In this document: positions 12,301-20,827 of the stretch, piece after piece
Layout: each line of letters starts with the position of its first letter
Position numbering within the stretch: position 1 is the first letter of the stretch
From: Oxytricha trifallax
Taxonomy: Eukaryota; Ciliophora; Spirotrichea; Sporadotrichida; Oxytrichidae
Reading direction: 5' to 3'
Assembly (NCBI GenBank): GCA_000711775.1
Contig: ARYC01000583.1
Location: 1-64,000 of the forward strand
DNA: 64,000 nucleotides
Made by a program: the position numbers and the translations under genes
The notes under the pieces: generated by a model
Databases searched by the model: none
What the model saw: only the letters and a program-made list of their open reading frames with translations
Told to the model about the DNA's origin: nothing

Positions 12301-13080
12301 ATTTTGTATTCTGATACTGAGGGAAGAATAGAATGTGCTGTTAGAATGAATAGAGCAATTAAAGAAGGCATAATAAAATCACCAATAGTCATAGGCAGAG
12401 ATCATCATGATGTTTCAGGTACTGATGCCCCTCTCAGAGAGACATCGAATATTGAGATAAATTATTGGTATTAAACTTGATTTTATCTATATTTACGATG
12501 GTTCAAATGTTACAGCTGATATGGCAACACAAAATGTAATTGGAGATGCAATGAGAGGTGCAACTTGGGTTTCCCTGCATAACGGTGGAGGAACTGGTTG
12601 GGGTAAAGCAACTAATGGAGGATTTGGAATGGTATTAGACGGCAGTGATGAAGCTGAGAGAAGAGCAAGGAATATGCTCTTCTGGGATGTCAGTAATGGA
12701 CTCACAAGAAGAGCAAGAGCTGGCAACCCTAATTTAAAACAATATAACTTTTATAAAATTGTTTTATATTTTATATCTTAGTTTTTTATATAAATTTACT
12801 TGGTTTTATTTTATATACTATATCATTTTATTAAAATAACAATTAAATATACAATTTATTTAAAAATATTAATACAATTCTTTCATTCACTATATTGACA
12901 TTTAAATTTAACTTTCATTCTCCATGTTGTTATTTGATTATGGTATTTTTTATTTTTATTACCATTAATTTAGCTACTTATTTTAAGTTATTAAATGCCG
13001 TGAGAACCATATTAAAACTACAAAGCAGATTCAGAGTAAATGAAACAGAGGGCTATTTCCCATTTGTACCTTAACTTTGA
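6320..13080 (+). CDS. hutU: Urocanate hydratase, interrupted by a TBE, four IESs and one intron
   Basis: Urocanase adds water to urocanate to give imidazolone propionate, step two of histidine breakdown, using tightly bound NAD+. After removal of the insertions I can read, in order: ELEEYGHIYMFNYMP; the block ending IPFDLIPGRT; MILNNLDPRVAQFPQELI; SGHPTGLWP; ALGVSMYGQMTAGSWIYIG; VTSGLGGMSGAQ (Gly-rich NAD site); GSDQSSLHNPFGGGYYP; FFDYGNAFLYEA; FGPYRWVCTSG; RDHHDVSGTDAP; ETSNIYDGS; SLHNGGGTGWG; GNPNAVRTI; ending FPFVPQL before TGA 13078-13080. Start ATG 6320 gives MLRYTRRLYSQ, a possible mitochondrial presequence. The stretch 6375-6430 is low-complexity and could hide another small IES or intron, so the N-terminus is less sure than the rest. 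Confidence 0.95.
6737..6849 (+). repeat. Left terminal inverted repeat of TBE B
   Basis: About 113 bp, starting with the telomere-like CAAAACCCCAAAACCCC and then TGAAGTTGTTTGATTGAG. It matches the reverse complement of 10787-10898 with only about two or three differences, so the two arms are close to intact. That is longer than the 78 bp usually given for TBE1. Confidence 0.93.
6870..8351 (-). pseudogene. TBE B zinc-finger plus protein-kinase protein ('57-kDa' ORF), frameshifted
   Basis: Start ATG at 8351 (MSGNLLRKAALLGISQQKLS). C2H2 fingers follow: CEECEKDF...H-x4-H and CPYCNKQYNHQRNLKVHLQ. After about 7,700 the frame breaks at a TGA and then resumes. Downstream, at about 7145-7335, is an unmistakable kinase core: YVHRDLKPENIM, then VVIIDFK where DFG is expected, then GTPGYFPE and WDIWALAAI (the APE and DxWxxG regions). 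The Mg-binding Gly of DFG is Lys here. The combination of fingers and kinase is typical of TBEs; its role is unknown. At least one frameshift suggests decay. Confidence 0.85.
8918..9500 (+). pseudogene. TBE B 22-kDa protein, frameshifted
   Basis: ATG 8918 begins MESMNDAMKRIQSQELIGKF. The conserved core EIPNYPEISVTNLYDDEMSD (9157-9216) and FFGVLGTLKPEYL match TBE A. Between KYNS and KALLSEEKKAF (about 9090-9105) one base is missing relative to TBE A, moving the core into another frame. The end reads HPFIS and then hits TGA near 9500. Function unknown. Confidence 0.85.
9725..10760 (-). pseudogene. TBE B transposase (DDE superfamily), one-base frameshift
   Basis: Minus ATG 10760 starts MRGLGSVYDSEYIDLLFKLR, with an HTH-like N-terminus. 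HADEAVFTFNTF (about 10240-10270) and FVDNLSVHKTKD (about 9995-10025) supply two Asp. The third motif, YSPQFNGIELYW (about 9890-9930), is in a different frame because one base is missing near 9945 (ATAACACTG versus ATAACTCCTG in TBE A). Without that change the protein would be about 345 residues, close to the known 42-kDa TBE transposase. So even this well-preserved element probably cannot make its own enzyme. Confidence 0.9.
10787..10898 (-). repeat. Right terminal inverted repeat of TBE B
   Basis: Reverse complement partner of 6737-6849, ending GGGGTTTTGGGGTTTTG at 10898. The differences fall about 85-105 bp from the tip (TTTTTGAT versus TTTTAATA, TTTATGG versus TTAATGG). Confidence 0.93.
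10972..11026. other. IES in hutU, 55 bp, pointer AGTTAATT
   Basis: AGTTAATT at 10972-10979 and 11027-11034. Joining gives FPQELITYGSNGS, the urocanase consensus. Confidence 0.95.
11301..11347 (+). other. hutU intron, 47 nt
   Basis: GTAAAT...AGAAG, with GT at 11301 and AG at 11346-11347. Removal joins TGG AT to T TAT ATT (GSW-I-YIGPQG), matching the family. No pointer repeat flanks it, so intron rather than IES. Confidence 0.85.
11554..11622. other. IES in hutU, 69 bp, pointer AAAAGA
   Basis: AAAAGA at 11554-11559 and 11623-11628. The join gives ALIKRHEQGYLDE, where the family has a conserved KRHxQG. Confidence 0.95.
12449..12488. other. IES in hutU, 40 bp, pointer ATATT
   Basis: ATATT at 12449-12453 and 12489-12493. 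The join gives RETSNIYDGSNVTAD, a conserved urocanase block. Confidence 0.95.
12731..12993. other. IES in hutU, 263 bp, pointer AAT
   Basis: AAT at 12731-12733 and 12994-12996. The join gives RARAGNPNAVRTILKLQ and an open frame to TGA 13078. A 3-bp pointer is weak alone, but the frame and the GN..A pattern of the urocanase C-terminus support it. Confidence 0.8.
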
Positions 13081-13405
13081 GTAAAGGAAAGTGTATGAAC
13101 GTATATTAAAGTAAAATCAAAAAGATCTCAAAATTATCAATAAGCTTGTTAGTAAATATCAAAACATTAAATCTTAAGCAAATCTATTTATTATCTTTCA
13201 TAAATCTTACAATTATACCAATCAAATAATGCCAATATTAAACAAGAATATTAGTCATATAATTTCACTATTAAATCCCATTGTCAAAGTGTGAAAGTAT
13301 AGTTTTTATTGGATTTAACAGGAATATTAGGATTTTCAGTTCTCAGTTAAATTAATAATTATTATATAAAGTATTTTAATACTTACTCGCTCAGTTGAAT
13401 AATAA
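13081..13405. other. Spacer, nothing recognised
   Basis: AT-rich, with no supported coding block. It separates hutU from the next plus-strand gene. Confidence 0.5.
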
Positions 13406-14620
13406 ATGAAAGCACTGCAAAACTTCGTCGTCAGGACCAAAGTGTACCTGATGAAGGATTCAACTCGCTTAAACGAGCTGGTCCAAAGAAAAGCAGTATT
13501 AATTATTCCTTTATCAATTTCATCGTTACTTTTTTATCTTTGCAATGTTTTATACCTCCACTTTATAGATAAATATAGAAAAAAGGGCTTTGGGCTATTA
13601 TAAAGATTTATGCAAATGACCTTCTAGTTTTATTAGCAGAGTGAATCAAACTAACTAACTATATTTACTTTTAGAACCACCCCCACAATCCACAACAACA
13701 AGGCGTCAACTCAGCTTTTCACAATAAGCCCGGTCACCATTACTCGACATTCAGACAACGTCAATTGTTAGCATTCAGACCTTTCCAAAAGCTTCTTTCA
13801 TTTTCCTATGAGAATGTGTTCACTAGATACATGCTATTGTAAGTTATCATATTTTCAAAATATCCAAGTTCTTAATAAATGTGTATGATTTAGCGTGGAC
13901 CATCAAAGAAGGCAATAACTCGATGAATTGCTTAAAAAACAGAGATAATCTCTCCTGGAATCAGAATAATAACAGGACTATTAAATTTTAATGCTATAGT
14001 TGTTTTATTAATAAGACTAGCAAATTTAACCTTCGCACTTTGAGGGAATATTGGAGATATTCAACTCACCACCTGAGGGATCCAAGCAGTTCTGTGGGAA
14101 GGTCCTTGAATTGAGATTCTTTCATACAGTTGAGAGTACTGTCGGTTTTAAAGATCTTGAAAATGCTTCTATGTATAGCTCCCACTATTCATATTAAAAA
14201 CATCTCATGCATTACAGATTCACTTAGTTTATTACTTAATTCAATCGTTGAACAAGGAGATGAATTAAGAAGCATTTATTGTGATCTAACAAACTTTTGG
14301 TTATAAACATTGACCATTATTTTGTATAAACTTTACAATATTTCGACAACGATTCAATGAATGGAGACGCCTTGAGTCCTCAATCATCGTAAGGTCAGCT
14401 AACTCAGTAGATAAACAATACAGAATATTTGAGACAAAGAGGAGAGAACTTGCTCGGATTTACTGAGTGCCAAAGCCAATACATTTACACTATTCACGAA
14501 GAGGAAGGTGAATCAGGAAGCTCAGAGGAGTTTGTCCAAGTCAACAGCAATAATAATGATAATCATCACAATAATCAAGATATTCCCACAATAAGTTTAT
14601 ATATTTGTCTAAGTTACTAA
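13406..14620 (+). CDS. Unrecognised Q/N-rich protein (several exons/MDSs)
   Basis: ATG 13406 (MKALQNFVVRTKVYLMKDST). Removing introns 13496-13674 and 13839-13893 and IESs 13976-14014 and 14186-14338 gives one continuous frame of about 240 residues. It contains NHPHNPQQQGVNSAF, FRPFQKLLSFSYENVFTRYM, DHQRRQQLDELLKKQRQSLL (amphipathic helix), FNSPPEGSKQFCGKVLELRF, GDALSPQSSQGQLTQQINN and an acidic, N/H-rich tail. The true stop is not fixed: the frame stays open past 14620 into AT-rich DNA, so a final IES or MDS may be missing. No domain recognised. A regulatory or structural protein is possible from composition alone, but that is a guess. Confidence 0.75.
13496..13674 (+). other. Intron of the 13.4-kb gene, 179 nt
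   Basis: GTATTAAT...TTTTAG. The join reads QRKANHPHNPQQQ in frame. It is longer than other introns here and could contain a nested IES. Confidence 0.65.
13839..13893 (+). other. Intron of the 13.4-kb gene, 55 nt
   Basis: GTAAGT...GATTTAG. The join reads TRYMLFVDHQRRQQL in frame. Confidence 0.8.
13976..14014. other. IES, 39 bp, pointer GACTA
   Basis: GACTA at 13976-13980 and 14015-14019. The join gives SEQQQDQQIQPSHFEGIL in frame. Confidence 0.8.
14186..14338. other. IES, 153 bp, pointer TATT
   Basis: TATT at 14186-14189 and 14339-14342. The join gives MYSSHYFDNDSMNGDALS in frame. A short pointer, but both flanks are clearly coding. Confidence 0.7.
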
Positions 14621-15174
14621 TTATAGAAGAATAGAAATAAAATTAAATAATCGCTTTTTTTCATATAAATTTACATTAATTTACTCTTAAAATCATTAAA
14701 GTTAAAAATATATAAATTCATTTGTAATTTAGCAATAATAACAAAAAAGGATTTTTCTTTGGATTCTTTTGAATAATTTCAAATAAACTGAGAGATCATT
14801 TTATAAAATAAGATTATTCCTAAATAATAATATTTAACAGTAGATACTGAAACCATATATCATAACTTATACTAAATTAATTTTGCATAAACTGTCAATC
14901 AGATTCATCCTCGTTTTTGTGATATTCAATTTTTACTTATCAAGAAATATTCTAATATAAAAGTGAAATAAAGAATTATTAAATAAACTTGAAGAAATTA
15001 AATTGATTATGGTTAAAATATACAACAATGATATTATTCTTCTCAAATGTAAACTTTACTTTTATATAATTATCAACGTCTCATGAAAGGATGATCGTTT
15101 TCTTAATATTTCTCAGGTGGATACTATAATACCATATTATTAATCATTTTCTATTTCATTTCTTAGCTACCAAC
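14621..15174. other. AT-rich spacer
   Basis: About 550 bp. I see no supported coding block, RNA gene or repeat. Confidence 0.5.
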
Positions 15175-15790
15175 TTAAGGCCCGAATACTTATTAAATTA
15201 GAAAGTTATAAGGATAGAGTGACCCAAAGGGACCCGAGGCTGGAGACTTTCTAATAGAGCTTTCTACTACACTAAGGCCTGCTGAGGGTAGGCAGGGGTT
15301 GCTGGGTTCACCCCATTAGGGGCCAGTCGGCGGGGTTCAATCTGTCAGATCCTAAACTCTTCGAGTCGTCTGCACGCTAAGGATTTCCCTGCATTAGATG
15401 AGCTACCTGGCGTGAGTTCAGCTTCCTAGGTAATAGAAAGCAGGATGAAGGTGGTGCTCAACCTTCAAAAGTGAGACGATGAGAACCATAGAAGCCAACG
15501 ATAATGATTTTCCTCCCACACCATGTCAGGTTAATGAGGCTACAACAGCGAAAGCACAGAGACTACTATCTCAGCAGCAGTGGAACCTGGTAAGCGTTTT
15601 CTCCAGACTCCCCTTTATTGTTTACAGGAAGCAGATCTCTGCGAGCTCTGCGTGGGATACTCCTAGTTCACTAGGCTCTTATCTCGTATGCATCTTGATA
15701 CAGGGAGATGAGGAATTGGGGGGCGAGGTGGTTTTTTGGAGTTTTTCTAGCTCACGACTTGCCACGTCAACTCACTTCAGATACGTCTAC
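15175..15790. other. GC-rich island with potential RNA hairpins, identity unknown
   Basis: Base composition is strikingly unlike the rest of the window: long runs without AT tracts and clusters of G and C. Possible stems: AGAAAGT (15199) with ACTTTCT (15247); CCTGC...GCAGG (15279-15297); CCCCATTAGGGG (15322-15333). GGGTTCACCCC and GGGGTTCAATC resemble B-box/T-loop sequence, but no tRNA folds around them. Three frames are open for 40-80 codons in turn. One, from 15479, reads MRTIEANDNDFPPTPCQVNE, and a GTAAGC...TTTACAG pair could be an intron leading to CELC...HLDTG. Candidates are a decayed non-LTR element, a structured RNA, or a gene fragment; I cannot choose. Confidence 0.45.
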
Positions 15791-15876
15791 GTCACGACTA
15801 AAATTGATGGTTTGATTTTAGTATTAAACAGTGAATTGATAAATATTTAATTTTGAGTATAACTCGTTAATCATCA

Positions 15877-18800
15877 TCAAGTGCCGAATACTACTCCAAG
15901 TTCCCAATTATTTTTGTATTTTCATAATATAATATAAATATAATAGACAGTATCCCAATTTGAAATAGATATCTAAGAATCATTCTTCTCTAAGTTACCC
16001 CAGGCCCCTCCAGAGAAATTATGAGAGCCAAAGTACAAAACTGTATCATCTGTTATTTCTGATTCTTTGCCTTTGTCGGTTATTATCATAAACTTAGTAT
16101 GATACAGATTTTTATCAAGTAACTTTGATTTTCCTACCTATCTTATAAAGTTAAATATGTTATAAGTTTAATGGATAAAAGCTAATATATTTATGATATC
16201 TGTAAAAAGATTTTCTAGGGAATCCAGGAGTATCATACCAATAACTTTCTTATAAAATAATACTTGAAGCATTTTCAGGTCCCAAGTGACTAGTGCTCAC
16301 ATACCCAATTGTGGGAAATATTATATTATTATTATTTAATGCTGTAATGAAATTAATACTGGGGCTTAAGCAAGACAGAAATTAAATCAGATAGTTCCAT
16401 GTTTTTATTTTAGTTGTAGGAAATATAACTCTGAAATTTTAGTGAATATCTTCACTAACTTTCTTACTTTTGCCGAATTAGTTGTACATAGAAGTCATAA
16501 ACTTCGTATTTAGTTTGCCAATAGAAGAAGTTTAGTAGGTGATTGTTTTTTCATGCTGTTTATCAACGTTTCTCACTAATTCTCCAAGCCTCGCTTATCC
16601 ATACTTTTTGAACTCTCTATCTGCATGTCTACCGTTAATCGATGCAATCAGAAATGCATTTGCTGTTGAAAAATCAAACTTGTCAAGGTCAATTTTCTAT
16701 CGAAACACCTCTCTAACTTTAACGTTCTTAGGAATAATAACTTCTAAGTAATCTTTCAAGTATTGCTTGAAATCGTTTTAAAAGGGTTGCTATTGCTGTT
16801 GAGGCCTTTGCTCATTGAAGTTGAAAGGATTTTTCCTTTCCTCTTTGGTGGCTACTTTTACAGACTGTGTTGTTGAGGATTAAGATATTTCATTATTTTT
16901 GCCCAACTCAGCTTTGAAGAAATCCTAGAACCATGTGACATTGGAGAGTAATTCCCAATCTTGAGTGTAGAGATTTGCACTTGTCACTATCACACGAAGT
17001 CTATCATCAAACTCGTAAAGTATCAGCTTTGAGTGAAAGACACTATAGCTATTACCACCCCATTTCTATTGAAATACAAAATTTAAATTTAGTTTTTCCT
17101 CATAAAGAACTTAAGGGCCTTTGTCATCCTTGTCTCTATCCAAGAATATAGTCATCTAAATGCATAAAATTAGGGAATCATGATTAACTTACAGGTATTT
17201 TTTCATCCAAAAGCTAGGTAATCAACTCAATGTCAAAGACCATTGTACTTAGAATTGCTCTTTATATACTACTCTTCCCTTTAAGTTTGTTTTTGAATCC
17301 TAGATCTTTGTACATTAGTTGCTTGAATGAAATCATATGCTCCTCAATCGCTTTATCATTATAGAATCTTAGTCTTTAAAAAATTAAAAATATAAGAAGT
17401 TTAACTTTAAAGATGGAGAGTCTTTAAACAAGAGTGAATTATTAAGAAATTAACATTATCAAAACATTGTTTGTTAAGAAAAAGAAAAATGACAATATTT
17501 AATAGGAAAACTTCGTTTTTGGTTTTATTTGATCTCTTCTTATTATAATTTAAGGATTCTACAAAAGAGAACAATATCTCTTATTAATTAAGTTTTTACC
17601 CAAAAACTTAACACTGCTTATATTAAAATGTGCAAGGGAAATTAAATTCATCAACTTCTTTTTATTTATATTATTTGTATTATTATTAAGAAACAAGTCT
17701 ATTGACAAAAATGCGTTTTCCATCATTATAGTTCTTTAGCATATCCTCACTTATCGAAGACAACTCCAATGTGCTGGAACCCTTCTCAGTATTAAGCATT
17801 CTCTCAATCATCATCTACTCTGTTATTTCTTAGTTTCTCATGCCTGAAACGCCTTGCTTTTCTTCTTCCTTGCTACTTTATGAGTTTTTGATTGATGGGT
17901 TTGCTTCTAGAAGCTTGAACTCAATTATCTTCACTCTTTCTTAGTCGAATGGCTCTTATAAATGCAATTAAAAAATAAAGTAATTGCTCCTGAGTAAATG
18001 GATTCTGACTAAAATTTAGTTTTGACTAGATTCTATTCATTTAACTCTCCTGACTCAATCCATTGAGTATATTTTGTATGAATTATCAGATTTGAAATAA
18101 TAATGAATAATTTATACACGCCATTTTAATCTTAATATTTAAAAAAATATTATTAAGCCACGTATCTCAAATTCAATAAGTTCAGAGATACCTGCCAAAA
18201 ATTAAATTAATATACAAATTATTAAATCACTCTATATAAATGAAATTAATTTATAAAAATTTTAAGTTCATTTTTAAACTCTATTAACTTAAATAGTCAA
18301 GCAATATAATTTATAATTTATGCCTAAACATTTAAAAGTAATCTACACTATTAATGTGAAAAGTATTATCATTTTTTAATTAAGCAATTATAATTAAATG
18401 AATTAAAAGCATTTATAAATTAAAATAAATTTTTATAGAGTATTTTAATATTTTGTTTATTAATTGGAAATATTTGCAGGTATCTCTGAATTTCATTCAT
18501 TTAGAGATACGTGCCATTATAATATATTTAAAAGTATTGTTATTTATTTCGCGTTGCATAAATTATTCATTTTTATTTAAAATCTAGTAATTCATACAAA
18601 ATTTACTCATTCTGTGATGCTTTAGTCTTATCTTAAGGCTAAAAGTCATCGCTGTTATCATTGAGATTAGCACTGCTGAAGAATTTGTTGAGTAAATCTT
18701 AATCCCTTGGATCTATCTACTCAGGTTTAGGTTACTTTTTACTAGCAAGTGAGTTTTAATGAATATTCTGATTGCCAGAGTTATCCCTATTCATGCTTGA

Positions 18801-18962
18801 CTGAGCATTAGTTTAATTGCTCAAGTTGCTGGTTGAGACTGATTAGTGATTGACATCGCTTTCCTTAGTACATTCTTAGCGCTTTTTACTATTCACCTGT
18901 CTACTGTTAGTGTTGTTGTTGCTTCCTGGTTAATTGGGAGCTGAGTTATTACTCTCTTCCAT
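15877..18962 (-). CDS. TDP1: Tyrosyl-DNA phosphodiesterase 1 (six IESs, one intron)
   Basis: Hydrolyses 3'-phosphotyrosyl links left by stalled topoisomerase I; phospholipase-D superfamily, nuclear. Start ATG 18962 (MEESNNSAPNQPGSNNNTNS), with a Q/N-rich N-terminal third. The catalytic half follows: VFHSKLILYEFDDRLRVIVT then SANLYTQDWE (first HxK...N motif, about 16975-17065), VIFPTIGYVSTSHLGPENAS, then LYHTKFMIITDKG and YFGSHNFSGGAWGNLEKN (second HxK...N, about 15995-16115), SNWELGVVF, TGA at 15877-15879. The usual 50-60 residues after ELGVLF are missing, so the C-terminus is truncated or sits in an MDS elsewhere. The first catalytic block is followed by a Q-rich insert (about 16780-16880). 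Confidence 0.93.
15902..15952. other. IES in TDP1, 51 bp, pointer TCCCAATT
   Basis: TCCCAATT at 15902-15909 and 15953-15960. The join on minus reads DSQISISNWELGVVF, matching the TDP1 family. Confidence 0.95.
16127..16208. other. IES in TDP1, 82 bp, pointer GATTTTC
   Basis: GATTTTC at 16127-16133 and 16209-16215. The join reads PGFPRKSKLLDKNLYHTKF, linking to the second catalytic His. Confidence 0.95.
16314..16418. other. IES in TDP1, 105 bp, pointer GGAAATAT
   Basis: GGAAATAT at 16314-16321 and 16419-16426. The join reads NFRVIFPTIGYVSTSHLG. Confidence 0.95.
17156..17192 (-). other. TDP1 intron, 37 nt
   Basis: On minus, GTAAGTTAATC...GCATTTAG between DEKIP and MTIFLDRDKDD. Canonical GT-AG, no pointer. 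Confidence 0.8.
17371..17695. other. IES in TDP1, 325 bp, pointer AGTCT
   Basis: AGTCT at 17371-17375 and 17696-17700. The join reads GKRIFVNRLRFYNDKAIEEH in frame. Confidence 0.85.
17952..17985. other. IES in TDP1, 34 bp, pointer GCTC
   Basis: GCTC at 17952-17955 and 17986-17989. The join reads NPFTQEPFDQERVKIIEFK in frame. Among the shortest IESs here. Confidence 0.8.
18061..18607. repeat. Fold-back IES in TDP1 with about 130-bp inverted arms, pointer CATT
   Basis: CATT at 18061-18064 and 18608-18611; the join on minus reads DKTKASQNGLSQESQ. The arms are long imperfect inverted repeats: TATATTTTGTATGAATTATC (18069) pairs with the complement near 18590-18606, and the inner parts (18165-18200 and 18478-18515) both contain CACGTATCTC...AGAGATACCTGC, itself a hairpin (GTATCTCT...AGAGATAC). 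The core between the arms is AT-rich and has no gene. This is a MITE-like element serving as, or lodged in, an IES. Confidence 0.85.
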
Positions 18963-19112
18963 TTTTGTAATTTATAATTTAAAATTTAAAATTTACTTTT
19001 ATTAAAAGTAATAACTTAACTTCACTAGGCTTCAACTATAATTATAATTCTATTGGTTGTCTTTGAACTATTAAAAAATAAGTTATAATATTAATTAATT
19101 TCAAATTTAAAA
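18963..19112. promoter_or_regulatory. Divergent intergenic region TDP1 / RRM gene
   Basis: Only 150 bp between the two divergent start codons; AT-rich. It would hold both promoters, or a chromosome boundary if the genes go to separate nanochromosomes. No motif recognised. Confidence 0.4.
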
Positions 19113-20676
19113 ATGAGAGGGCAAAAGCTAATTAATCTAGAAAGACAAACTCAAATCAAGACTCAAGCATCTATCTAACAGTAATTAATCCGAAATCCCT
19201 CTTTTTAAAGAATTTATTTTATAGAGCGAACAATTTACGTGACTTGATATAGAACTAGCCAGTGAAGAAAATAGTGATAGATAGAAGCACGCTCAATTAA
19301 AACGCTTCTACTTAATAAAGCAATCTCTCCCAGAAGATATCTGCTTAAAAAGTTGAATAAGAACCCACACAGTCTTTATTTAATACAGATTAACTGATAA
19401 ATTAGATCAACCAAAAATCCTTGCAGAGGAAAGACGAAGGGGCCTAGAAATCAGTGTCAAATGGTATTAGAAATGCTAATTAGGGATCTAGAGTTGCTAC
19501 GACATTAAACCCAATTAATATCATAAATAAGCAGATCAAAGCAAATACATAAACACACTAATAATAGGGATATATAATGAATTAAGGAAATAAAAAATAA
19601 TCTTTACCAGTTTATTAATAAAAAATAGTCTAAGCTTAAGTTTAATTTAGGTTGATGATTTATCTTTTTTAATGATATTTTTTAAATGGAGGATAAATGA
19701 GTTTTTTATAAGATATTATAAACGAACTATAGGCACAAATTATTTCTAATTAAAACAAAAAATGGAAAAATTGCGAAAGTATTTATTTATCTTCCTGGAC
19801 ATTTGTATTAATAATAGCAAAACCAACAAATTATGAATAAGTAAAAGCAAATGGATTAGTAAAACAAGCATACAAGCAGTATTTTTGATAGAATAAAGTC
19901 AAACAATTAAGTCGGCTAATAAAACCTCTAATATGATACCCAAGAGGACGACAACTTAAGTGAGGAGGGTGATGTTTATGATGATGAAATTGACTTTAAT
20001 TAAAACAGTGAAAGCTTCATGCTAAATCAAAAGTAGACAGATGAGTATGCCCCATTAGTTGTAAAAACTAACAATTCAACTACTTCCAGAATCATAAGGC
20101 AACTAGATGCCGCACCATACAGCACTTTAAGACAAGGGAGTCAAGGCTTGTAAGGAAATGAATATCACAAGAAGAAAATTATGATAGACAGCGGAAGCAA
20201 AAATCTGGTCCAATAGTCTTTGCAACAGCCGCTTCGAAGTGCTAATTCTAGTGCTGATAAGAAAGGCAGTCAAACTTTTGAAATCGAAGTATTGAACATT
20301 ACTAGTTAAGCAACTGAGCAAAGCTTGAAGATATTCTTTACAGCTTTTGGCAGACTCAACGACATAATGTATGATCCTTATAACTAGAGGGCAGTTGTCA
20401 CTTTCAGTATTAATTCAATATTAATTGAGTTATACATACAATTCTTGTATTTAGTTTTATTAATTTAATAGCCAAGAAGGTTATTAGAAGGCATTATAAT
20501 TGGCAGATAACAAATAGTTGGGTGATTAGGTCATATCAGTAAAACCTTACGACTCTTTAAATTAAACAAATTAACATAAAAACGAGTAATCAGTTGGTAT
20601 GCTTGTTAGTGACAAAGACATCAAATTAGTTGTAAGGAGTGGGTAAAATGGAAGATCAATAGTTTCTAAAAACTGA
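19113..20676 (+). CDS. RRM-domain RNA-binding protein, Q/N-rich N-terminus
   Basis: ATG 19113 (MRGQKLINLERQTQIKTQAS), intron 19181-19224, then a long Gln/Asn-rich region (DRSTLNQNASTQQSNLSQK, GHLYQQQQNQQIMNKQKQMD) and an acidic patch (EDDNLSEEGDVYDDEIDF). An RNA-recognition motif follows: FEIEVLNITSQATEQSLKIF (RNP2-like), TAFGRLNDIMYDPYNQRAVV, TFSQEGYQKALQLADNKQLG (RNP1 side) and VISVKPYDSL. It stops at TGA 20674-20676, about 440 residues. RNA binding is inferred from the domain; the partner and process are unknown. The polyQ/N part is encoded mainly by TAA/TAG. Confidence 0.85.
19181..19224 (+). other. Intron of the RRM gene, 44 nt
   Basis: GTAATTAATCC...ATTTTATAG. The join reads ASIQQANNLRDLIQNQPVK in frame, whereas reading through meets TGA. 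Confidence 0.85.
19611..19785. other. IES in RRM gene, 175 bp, pointer TTTAT
   Basis: TTTAT at 19611-19615 and 19786-19790. The join reads NKKQSLPVYLPGHLYQQQQ in frame. Confidence 0.8.
20406..20469. other. IES in the RRM, 64 bp, pointer AG
   Basis: Only AG is repeated (20406-20407, 20470-20471), yet the join gives AVVTFSQEGYQKALQLAD, the expected RNP1 beta strand and following helix. Treating it as a GT-AG intron gives the wrong frame. Confidence 0.65.
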
Positions 20677-20827
20677 TAATCGATTTCCAATGTCACTATT
20701 AGGTTTTTTAGTTTCTTTACGGGTCTATTTTTCTTAATTTCTTATTCTCAAACATATTACGTTGTATTCTTATTATTCTATTTTTTAAACAATGAAAGTT
20801 TTTTATAAAAAGCTAAATAAATCCAGT
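20677..20827. other. Convergent spacer
   Basis: Between the stop codons of the RRM gene and the minus-strand PGTY-repeat gene. AT-rich, nothing recognised. Confidence 0.4.

Noticed and set aside
12493..12726. Minus-strand ORF opposite the hutU 3' end
   Set aside because: Shadow of the conserved plus-strand urocanase sequence SLHNGGGTGWG and its neighbours.
15300..15350. tRNA-like gene suggested by GGGTTCA and GGTTCAATC
   Set aside because: No acceptor, D or anticodon arms can be drawn around these motifs.
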